From Burkholderiales bacterium (GTDB lineage Bacteria; Pseudomonadota; Gammaproteobacteria; Burkholderiales; Thiobacillaceae), in assembly GCA_005790965.1 (NCBI GenBank), contig SXTL01000015.1, positions 1 to 10,797 on the forward strand: 10,797 nucleotides of DNA. Direction: 5' to 3'. The translations under genes were made by a program, and so were the position numbers. Under the pieces are notes generated by a model. That model had not been told where the DNA came from and ran no database searches. It saw nothing but the letters and a program-made list of their open reading frames with translations. Numbering within the stretch: the first letter of the stretch is position 1; each line of letters opens with the position of its first letter. Shown in pieces: positions 1-5,260 of this stretch.

Positions 1-69
1 ATCTGGCACGAACCGACCCGGTCGCAGTATCTGCTGCGTGAGGCGCCGACTGAGACATCCCCAACTTAA
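1..69 (+). CDS. 3' end of an unidentified upstream gene (partial)
   Basis: Reading frame 1 is open from the left edge and ends at a TAA (67-69). It gives a 22-residue tail that begins IWHEPTRSQYLLREAP. The tail is hydrophilic and too short to identify. I infer that it is the end of a real gene because the following glycosyltransferase gene starts on top of it or just after it on the same strand, which is typical of an operon. A chance open frame of this length is possible, so the call is weak. Genes next to GT39 enzymes are often other lipid-linked sugar transferases, but nothing in these residues shows that here. Confidence 0.35.
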   Translation: MWHEPTRSQYLLREAPTETSPT

Positions 70-1603
70 GCCGGCCGTGATCCGACACTGGCCTCTGGGA
101 TTGTTGCTGCTGCTGCCCATTATCGGGTTGGGCGGAGCGCCGCTCTTTGATCTCGATGAGGGAGCTTTCACGGCGGCGACGACGGAGATGTTTCTGCGCG
201 GCGACTTCTGGTCAACTTATCTGTTGGGCGAACCGCGCACCGACAAACCTATCCTGATCTATTGGCTGCAGGCCGTTTCGATCTGGGCCTTCGGTTCGAC
301 CGAGTGGGCCTTTCGCCTGCCTTCGGCGCTGGCAGGCAGCGCCTGGATTGCGATCACCTGGCTGTTTGTTGCACGGGTGGCAGATCCCGGGCGAGCCTTG
401 CTGGCGGCCTTGCTGGTGGCCACGGCGGCGGGAATTAGCGTTATTTTGCGGGCGGCGACGGCGGATGCCTTGCTCAATCTGTGGCTGGCGGGCGCGGGCT
501 ATGCGGCGTGGTTATGGTTGGCCGAGGGCCGCATGGTCTGGCGTTATGTAGGCTTTGCCGCCATGGCCTTGGGCTTTTTGACCAAGGGGCCGGTTGCGGT
601 GGTGGTGCCGGCGGCGGCCGTCTTTTTTTGGTGTGCGAGCCGGGGCGAATGGCGCCAGTTCTGGCGCTGGGGCATCGGTACCGATATCCGCTCGTTGGGA
701 CCGGTCCTGCTCTTTGTGGTCTTGGCCTCGCCCTGGTTCATCGTCCAGTATCTGCGCGAAGGGATGGTTTTCTTCGAGGGTTTCTTCCTCAAGCACAACC
801 TGCAACGCTACGACTCGGCTATGGAAGGGCACCGCGGCCAGTATTTCTATTACCTCTGGGTTGTGCCGCTCTCGCTTTTGCCGCATACCGGTTGGTTATT
901 GGCGGCATTGATGCGTCTGCGCCGGGTCTGGGTCGATCCGCTGCAGCGCTTTGGACTGCTCTGGTTTCTGTTTGTGCTGGTCTTCTTCAGTTTCTCTGGC
1001 ACCAAGTTGCCGCACTATGTTTATTACGGTTACGGCGGCCTGATTCTGGTCCTGATTGGCCAAAGCCATCTGCATCGGTTTGCGGCCTTTGTGCCGGCGC
1101 TGCTGGGGTTTGGTTTCTTGGTGGCCCTGCCTTGGTTGTTGGCGGCCGCGGTGCCAGGTCTGCGTCCGGACGACCGTTTGTTGGCCGCCGATCTGGGCGC
1201 CCATTTTGATACGACCTATATCGCGGTGTTTGCGGTTTTGACTTTGCTTAATCTGCTCTGGCTGCTGCGCCGACGCAATACGCAACGGATCATCTACTGG
1301 CAAGGGGTAACGGCGGCGCTGGCCTTTGCGCTGGTCTTGTTGCCGGCGATCGGTGGCTTGTTGCAGGACCCGATTCGTCAGGCCGGGAAGATTGCCGCCG
1401 GGATGTCGGCCCCTTTGACCCTGTACGGGGTCAACACGCCAAGCTTTCAGACCTATGCCGGCCGGGCGGTTGCCCGGCGTGCGCCGCAGCCCGGTGAGGT
1501 GGCCCTGACGCGCGCGAGCCGTCTGGCTGACTTGCCGGGTGCGGAGGTCATTTTCCGCGAACGGGGTTATTTGCTGGTGCGGATGCCGCTGGCCGATCGG
1601 TAG
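38..1603 (+). CDS. GT39-type (ArnT/PMT_2-like) integral membrane glycosyltransferase
   Basis: This is a 521-residue polytopic membrane protein of the dolichyl/undecaprenyl-phosphate sugar transferase superfamily. Such enzymes move a sugar from a polyprenyl-phosphate carrier onto an acceptor (lipid A, glycan or protein) on the outer face of the inner membrane. After the first hydrophobic segment comes an acidic motif, DLDEGAF (about 38-44), at the expected catalytic Asp/Glu position in the first periplasmic loop. TDKPILIYWLQ (about 69-79) corresponds to the conserved K-P loop. Many hydrophobic segments follow, and about the last 80 residues are soluble and contain PSFQTYAGR, like the ArnT-type tail. 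The start is uncertain. GTG at 38 overlaps the upstream frame by 32 nt, while GTG at 77 lies just past that gene's stop and leaves 508 residues. Neither has a clear Shine-Dalgarno. The 3' end overlaps the convergent second GT39 gene by 37 nt. The substrate cannot be told from sequence. Confidence 0.85.
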   Translation: MRRRLRHPQLKPAVIRHWPLGLLLLLPIIGLGGAPLFDLDEGAFTAATTEMFLRGDFWSTYLLGEPRTDKPILIYWLQAVSIWAFGSTEWAFRLPSALAGSAWIAITWLFVARVADPGRALLAALLVATAAGISVILRAATADALLNLWLAGAGYAAWLWLAEGRMVWRYVGFAAMALGFLTKGPVAVVVPAAAVFFWCASRGEWRQFWRWGIGTDIRSLGPVLLFVVLASPWFIVQYLREGMVFFEGFFLKHNLQRYDSAMEGHRGQYFYYLWVVPLSLLPHTGWLLAALMRLRRVWVDPLQRFGLLWFLFVLVFFSFSGTKLPHYVYYGYGGLILVLIGQSHLHRFAAFVPALLGFGFLVALPWLLAAAVPGLRPDDRLLAADLGAHFDTTYIAVFAVLTLLNLLWLLRRRNTQRIIYWQGVTAALAFALVLLPAIGGLLQDPIRQAGKIAAGMSAPLTLYGVNTPSFQTYAGRAVARRAPQPGEVALTRASRLADLPGAEVIFRERGYLLVRMPLADR

Positions 1604-3069
1604 CCCGCAACCAGAAAAACGCTGTAGCGGCGGGTGAGGTCGCGGTGGATCGGAATAACGATCTCCGGCAGGGGGGTAACCGAAGTGAAGTGCTGGCGTA
1701 GAAAGGCTGGATCGCTCGGTCCGCCTACGAGCAGAAAGGGGCCATCGGGCGCTGTAGCCAGGTCGTTCATAAGGGCGTAGTGACTCCGAACCTGGCCGGA
1801 CAGGTTCCAGAAATAGGCCGGTCGCGAGCGGGGTCGGGCGTAGTACAGGAGTTCGGTAATGACATCCCGGTCGGTGCATAAGAGACGGGCTTTGGGGTGG
1901 GCGGCGAGCTGCTCTTTCACGGCGGTGCCGAAGCTGCGCCAGCCGGTGATGCGGTGATAGGGATTGGTCTTGCGGGTGAGTTCCACGCCGGCCCAGCGCG
2001 TTAAGTCGTGATAATGATAAATCAAGCCGCCCAGGGCCAGGTTGAGGCCTAGGGCGAGTATCAACAGATGGCGGCGATTGGCTTGCAAGACAGCGATGAC
2101 GACGAGCGGCGTTGCTGCGACATAGGCGAAGGCCGCCCAGTTGGCGAAGGCGCGCGAGAGCAGGGCCAGAGCCAAGAAACCCGTCAGCGGCAGGGCAACA
2201 AACCAAACCAGAAAGCGGAGCGCCGGCTGTTCACGCCAACGGCTTGGACGCAGAACTAGGCCGATCAGGATGGCGAACAAGAGCGGGCCAAAAACTGCAA
2301 ATTGGGCGCCGAAAAATTCCAGCAGTTTGTCTGGGTGGAGTAAGCCGCGATCAAGTTGTGAAATTTCGGCGGTGTGCTGAAAACTGGCAAATTGGTGTTG
2401 AACATTCCAAAGCAGGTTGGGTGCGAACAAGAGGAGGGCAATCGCCAGAGCGACGAAGGGCTTGGCTGAGGTCAGGTGACTGCGCCGCTGCGATTCGCTT
2501 AACAACCAGCCCAGGGCAGCCACCCCAAACGCCGCCATGGTGTATTTTGATAGCAGGCCTAGGCCAACCAGCAAGCCGAGAAGTAGCCAGTCGCGCCAAC
2601 GATTCAGGTCGCTAGCCCGCACTAAGGCCCAGAGTGACGCGCTCCAGAAAAAGAGCAGGGCTGCGTCGGTGGTGATCAGCCAACTGCCGAGGCCAACGAC
2701 CGGCAGGGTCGCATAGAGCAAGGCCGCCCACAGCGGTGCGGCGGGCGCGTTAAGGCGGGGTTGCCAAACCAGCAGTCGGCGAGTGGTGAAATAAAGCAGG
2801 ATCGCGCCCAGCGGATAAAGTACAAGCGAGGGAGCACGCACGGCGAATTCGCTGTCCCCCAAAAGGGCCGTGCTAAGGGCAATAAGCCAGGCCAGCATGG
2901 GGGGTTTTGAGTAATAACCCCAGGCCGGGGTGGTGGACCAGTCCCAATATTGCGCTTCGTCAAAAAATAGCTCAGGTTGGGCATGGAAGGCAGCCGCCAA
3001 GCGCCAAACGGTGAGGGCAACGAGGGCTAGACCAAGCCAGCGCAGGTCTTGATGCAGGCGATCAGGCAT
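1567..3069 (-). CDS. Second GT39-type (PMT_2) membrane glycosyltransferase
   Basis: This 500-residue polytopic membrane protein belongs to the same superfamily as its convergent neighbour but is clearly divergent from it. FFDEAQYW (35-42) is the classic catalytic acidic motif of the first periplasmic loop, and YYSKPPMLAW (52-61) is the K-P-P loop that follows. Hydrophobic helices run to about residue 350. The last 150 residues form a predicted periplasmic domain (RLLCTDRDVITELLYYARP, then FLLVGGP). I chose the ATG at 3069 because it sits inside the end of the upstream VTT gene (shared ATGCCTGA, an 8-nt overlap), which implies translational coupling. The frame stays open to 3165, but that extension is only the VTT gene read in another frame. 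Polyprenyl-phosphate sugar transferase activity is inferred from the family. Donor sugar and acceptor are unknown. No terminator is visible at the 3' end, which runs 37 nt into the opposing gene. Confidence 0.87.
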   Translation of the reverse strand: MPDRLHQDLRWLGLALVALTVWRLAAAFHAQPELFFDEAQYWDWSTTPAWGYYSKPPMLAWLIALSTALLGDSEFAVRAPSLVLYPLGAILLYFTTRRLLVWQPRLNAPAAPLWAALLYATLPVVGLGSWLITTDAALLFFWSASLWALVRASDLNRWRDWLLLGLLVGLGLLSKYTMAAFGVAALGWLLSESQRRSHLTSAKPFVALAIALLLFAPNLLWNVQHQFASFQHTAEISQLDRGLLHPDKLLEFFGAQFAVFGPLLFAILIGLVLRPSRWREQPALRFLVWFVALPLTGFLALALLSRAFANWAAFAYVAATPLVVIAVLQANRRHLLILALGLNLALGGLIYHYHDLTRWAGVELTRKTNPYHRITGWRSFGTAVKEQLAAHPKARLLCTDRDVITELLYYARPRSRPAYFWNLSGQVRSHYALMNDLATAPDGPFLLVGGPSDPAFLRQHFTSVTPLPEIVIPIHRDLTRRYSVFLVAGYRSASGIRTSK

Positions 3070-3751
3070 GGGGTTGATCCGGATCGTTCTGGGCGAGCGC
3101 GCTTTCAAATTGTGCGGCCTGCCGGTGTTGGCGATACAGGTGGGCGCCGATGATGGCGGAGACAATAAACAAGGCTGCGGCTATGCTCAGGCGCAGGCTG
3201 GGGTCCACATTCACGCCACTCCCGGCGAGGGCAAAGATCAGGGTCTGGGGCAGAAAACCCAAGGCCGATCCGGCAAAGAAAGGCAGGGCGGCGGTGTGGC
3301 TGAGCCCGGCGATGAGATTGGTCAGCAAATTGCTGCCGACGGGGAGGAGGCGGATCACCAGCGCCATGTTGAACGGGCTGCGGCCAAGAAAGACATCCAC
3401 TTGGGCGATACGCTGCGCAAAGCGGCGCTTCATCAGATCACGGGCCAAAACGCGGGCGTAATAAAAACTGGCAATGCAGCCCAGGACGGTCGCCAGCAGG
3501 GCCAGCGCAGTGCCGCTGACAAAGCCGAAGGCATACCCGCCCAGAAAGGCAAAGACCTGGCGCGGCAGGCCCACGGCCATGGCCAGCATGCCCATGACGA
3601 TGAAGATGATTTCACCACGCAGGCCTTGTCCGCGCACGGTTGTGTCGATCCATTGTTCATTGAGGCTGTCGAGGCCCAAATGGCGCACGGCCAAGCCCAG
3701 AAACACAAGGGCGGCCATCAAGAGAGCGCTTTTGGCAAGGGTGCGTAGCAT
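3062..3751 (-). CDS. VTT-domain (DedA/TVP38/TMEM64-like) membrane protein
   Basis: This is a 229-residue inner-membrane protein with the architecture of the VTT (SNARE-associated/DedA) superfamily. An N-terminal helix (about 7-25) comes first. Then come MAVGLPRQVFAFLGGYAFG (58-76), the re-entrant proline/glycine segment, and a helix ending FYYAR (96-100). IRLLPVGSNLLTNLIAGLS (133-151) is the conserved R-x-x-P segment, and two further hydrophobic stretches follow. Some DedA-family members return undecaprenyl phosphate to the inner leaflet. Others, including many TVP38-like proteins, have no proven substrate, so transport of a lipid carrier is an inference. The ATG at 3751 is preferred. The frame stays open to 3973, but that part is antisense to tRNA-Ser, and an in-frame ATG at 3778 would add only nine residues. 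A TACAAT box (3761-3766, minus) lies almost on top of the start. The gene overlaps the downstream GT39 gene by 8 nt. Confidence 0.85.
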   Translation of the reverse strand: MLRTLAKSALLMAALVFLGLAVRHLGLDSLNEQWIDTTVRGQGLRGEIIFIVMGMLAMAVGLPRQVFAFLGGYAFGFVSGTALALLATVLGCIASFYYARVLARDLMKRRFAQRIAQVDVFLGRSPFNMALVIRLLPVGSNLLTNLIAGLSHTAALPFFAGSALGFLPQTLIFALAGSGVNVDPSLRLSIAAALFIVSAIIGAHLYRQHRQAAQFESALAQNDPDQPHA

Positions 3752-3831
3752 ATGGGCCGGATTGTATCCGCAATCCATGATCGGGCCTGTCACAGCGGGT
3801 GTGTTTCTGCGCGGCAGATGGGCCTTTTTGC

Positions 3832-3860
3832 TTGCCCGGGAAGGCACTTCCCTGTATGCT
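3832..3860 (+). promoter_or_regulatory. Sigma70-type promoter of tRNA-Ser
   Basis: A -35 box TTGCCC (3832-3837) is separated by exactly 17 nt from a -10 box TATGCT (3855-3860). Transcription would begin near 3867, a few bases before the mature tRNA 5' end at 3873. The spacing and position fit a tRNA promoter well. Confidence 0.65.
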
Positions 3861-3872
3861 CTGCAACCTTCC

Positions 3873-3963
3873 GGAGAGGTGGATGAGTGGTTTAAGTCGC
3901 ACGCCTGGAAAGCGTGTGTGGGTGAATAGCCCACCGCGGGTTCGAATCCCGCCTTCTCCGCCA
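3873..3963 (+). tRNA. tRNA-Ser (anticodon GGA)
   Basis: This is a complete class II tRNA of 91 nt including the encoded CCA (3961-3963). The acceptor arms GGAGAGG (3873-3879) and CTTCTCC (3953-3959) pair over seven positions with one G-T. The anticodon stem is CACGC/GCGTG (3900-3904 and 3912-3916), with the seven-base loop CTGGAAA placing GGA at 3907-3909, which reads UCC and UCU. A long variable arm (GTGGG...CCCAC) is typical of serine tRNAs. The T arm is GCGGG-TTCGAAT-CCCGC. The discriminator base is G3960, as expected for serine. Confidence 0.97.
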
Positions 3964-3985
3964 GATTATTCATCCTGCATTTAAC

Positions 3986-4020
3986 AAAAACCCGTAACGC
4001 ATTCGCGCTACGGGTTTTTT
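3986..4020 (+). terminator. Rho-independent terminator of tRNA-Ser
   Basis: CCCGTA (3991-3996) pairs with TACGGG (4009-4014). Inside this, CGC/GCG pairs around the loop ATTC, with one A-C mismatch between the two stems. A run of five A (3986-3990) precedes it and six T (4015-4020) follow, giving a classic hairpin plus U-tract 22 nt after the tRNA. Confidence 0.9.
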
Positions 4021-4069
4021 GTTTTTACTAATCTATTTCTGTCATCGCAATGAGCCTATTTTGAGATGT

Positions 4070-4098
4070 TTGCAATTGCGTAATAAGTTGATTATATT
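4070..4098 (+). promoter_or_regulatory. Promoter of the H-NS-family gene
   Basis: The -35 box TTGCAA (4070-4075) and -10 box TATATT (4093-4098) are 17 nt apart in a markedly AT-rich stretch (4021-4137). A start near 4105 would leave a leader of about 33 nt before the ATG at 4138. The 8-nt palindrome GCAATTGC (4072-4079) overlaps the -35 box. The AT-rich, H-NS-favoured composition fits autorepression, but that is inference. Confidence 0.6.
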
Positions 4099-4137
4099 TG
4101 CGCCGTTATATTTTTATTTGTTTAAAGGGGATTCAAT

Positions 4138-4494
4138 ATGGCGACGCATCAGGAAATTATGGCGCAGATCAAGCAATTAAAAAAAGAGGCTGCGGCAGCT
4201 CGGCGTGCAGAAAAGGCGCAAATTAAAAGAGATGCAGAGGCGCAGCGTCGTTCTGAATTGTCGGGCGTGATTTCCCAAATTCGCGACATGATGAAGCAAC
4301 ATGGCCTTACGGTCGCTGATCTCGGTGGCGGGCGTGGTCGTCCGAAATCGGCTACGGCGGGCGTGAAGGGTGAGATTCGCTACGCTAACCCGGCTGGCGG
4401 CAAAGGCTGGACGGGCAAGGGTCGTAAGCCGGCTTGGGTGGTTGAGGCCTTGGCGCAGGGGCGTGCCTTGAGCGATTTCGCGATTAACAAATAA
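4138..4494 (+). CDS. H-NS-family nucleoid-associated DNA-binding protein
   Basis: This 118-residue protein is of the H-NS histone family in its betaproteobacterial form. The N-terminal half (about 3-55) is a charged, Ala/Lys/Arg/Glu-rich coiled coil expected to drive oligomerisation. The C-terminal domain contains RYANPAGGKGWTGKGRKPAW (81-100), which matches the family's minor-groove binding loop (E. coli equivalent: WTGQGRTPA). The linker carries a second basic motif, RGRPK (66-70), resembling an AT-hook core. H-NS proteins coat AT-rich DNA and silence it, often including horizontally acquired genes. A strong ribosome binding site, AAAGGGG (4124-4130), lies 7 nt before the ATG. The gene is a single unit with its own promoter and a terminator at 4521. 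Genomes of this group often carry several paralogues, so I cannot say whether this is the main copy. Confidence 0.93.
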   Translation: MATHQEIMAQIKQLKKEAAAARRAEKAQIKRDAEAQRRSELSGVISQIRDMMKQHGLTVADLGGGRGRPKSATAGVKGEIRYANPAGGKGWTGKGRKPAWVVEALAQGRALSDFAINK

Positions 4495-4520
4495 CGGTAA
4501 TCAGAAAAGTATTGCCCAAC

Positions 4521-4546
4521 AAAAAGGCCGCAAGCGCGGCCTTTTT
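4521..4546. terminator. Bidirectional rho-independent terminator between the H-NS gene and efp
   Basis: AAAAAGGCCGC and GCGGCCTTTTT form a perfect 11-bp stem around the loop AAGC (4532-4535). The A-run and T-run make it work on either strand. It lies 26 nt after the H-NS stop and 26 nt beyond the efp stop, so it serves both convergent genes. Confidence 0.93.
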
Positions 4547-4572
4547 GACTAGCGGTTCCGCTCGGGAACTGA

Positions 4573-5133
4573 TTACTTGACGCGGCTACGGTATTCGCCG
4601 GTGGCGGTGTCGATTTCGATTTTGTCACCAATTTCGACAAAGGCCGGAACTTGGAGGATGTGGCTGGTCGGCAAAATGCGCGCCGGTTTCATGACCTTGC
4701 CGGAGGTGTCGCCCTTGACGGCTGGTTCGGTGTACTCAATTTCGCGCACAACATAATTGGGCATGGCGATTGACAGGGCTTTGCCTTCGTAGAAAACAAC
4801 CTCGACTGGCATCCCGTCATCGAGGAAGGGCAGGGCATCGCTCATGTATTCGGCCTCAACCTCATATTGGTTGTAATCGGCATCCATGAAGACATACATT
4901 GGGTCGGCAAAATAGGAATAGGTACATTCCTTTTTGTCGAGCAGGACGAGTTCGAACTTGTCATCAGCACGATAGACGGCCTCGCTGCCGGCGCCGGTGA
5001 GCAGGTTCTTGAATTTCATCTTGACGACGGAGGCGTTGCGGCCCGATTTTGAAAATTCGGCCTTTTGCACGACCAAGGGGTCTTTGCCGACCATGATCAC
5101 ATTGCCGGCACGCAGTTCTTGTGCTGTCTTCAT
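4573..5133 (-). CDS. efp: Translation elongation factor P
   Basis: This is full-length EF-P, 186 residues in three beta-barrel domains. EF-P binds stalled ribosomes between the P and E sites and speeds peptide-bond formation at polyproline stretches. The KOW-like N-terminal domain starts MKTAQELRAGNV. Its tip loop KSGRN puts arginine at residue 32, where E. coli has a lysine. In Pseudomonas and Neisseria this Arg32 is rhamnosylated by EarP using TDP-rhamnose. The segment ending VVKMKFKNLLTGAG also matches that subgroup. YTEPAVKGDTSGKVMKPA and the C-terminal GDKIEIDTATGEYRSRVK are EF-P signatures. The ATG at 5133 has GGGAA (5143-5147, minus) 9 nt upstream. The gene follows clpA on the same strand after 127 nt, with a possible promoter of its own. 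No earP gene lies next to it in this window. Confidence 0.98.
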   Translation of the reverse strand: MKTAQELRAGNVIMVGKDPLVVQKAEFSKSGRNASVVKMKFKNLLTGAGSEAVYRADDKFELVLLDKKECTYSYFADPMYVFMDADYNQYEVEAEYMSDALPFLDDGMPVEVVFYEGKALSIAMPNYVVREIEYTEPAVKGDTSGKVMKPARILPTSHILQVPAFVEIGDKIEIDTATGEYRSRVK

Positions 5134-5175
5134 AGCATTGATTTCCCAGAATTTTTGGAGCTGTAAAAGTCGCGC

Positions 5176-5181
5176 ATTCTA
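5176..5181 (-). promoter_or_regulatory. Candidate -10 box for efp
   Basis: TAGAAT on the minus strand lies 42 nt before the efp start codon in the clpA-efp gap. No good -35 is seen 16-18 nt upstream, where the bases read about TTCGCT. The match is therefore partial, and efp could also be read through from clpA. Confidence 0.35.
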
Positions 5182-5260
5182 TCCGAAACGGGCGCACAAG
5201 CGAAGCCTATTGCAATGCCACCCCATTGTTCTGGGGCTTTATCGCAGCGCGTCGGTCGGG

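Noticed and set aside
896..2206. Long minus-strand open frame of 436 codons
   Set aside because: It lies opposite the first GT39 gene and in another frame of the second. Its translation is rich in Arg, Pro, Gln and His with no domain, as expected for a shadow in GC-rich DNA.
3070..3165. 32-codon extension of the second GT39 protein
   Set aside because: It falls within the VTT coding region. The ATG at 3069 gives the usual family N-terminus directly before the first membrane helix.
3068..3748. Plus-strand open frame of 226 codons opposite the VTT gene
   Set aside because: Low-complexity Gly/Gln/Lys/Ala translation, and the opposite strand encodes a clear membrane protein.
3752..3973. N-terminal extension of the VTT protein
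   Set aside because: The added codons run antisense through tRNA-Ser and its promoter and show no membrane-protein character.
3873..4494. tRNA-Ser followed by an H-NS gene as an integration site of a genomic island
   Set aside because: I see no integrase and no repeated tRNA 3' end downstream in the window, and housekeeping genes resume at once.
5221..5236. Hairpin CCCCA-TTGTTC-TGGGG after clpA as a terminator
   Set aside because: The stem has only five pairs and no U-tract follows on the minus strand, so read-through from clpA to efp remains possible.
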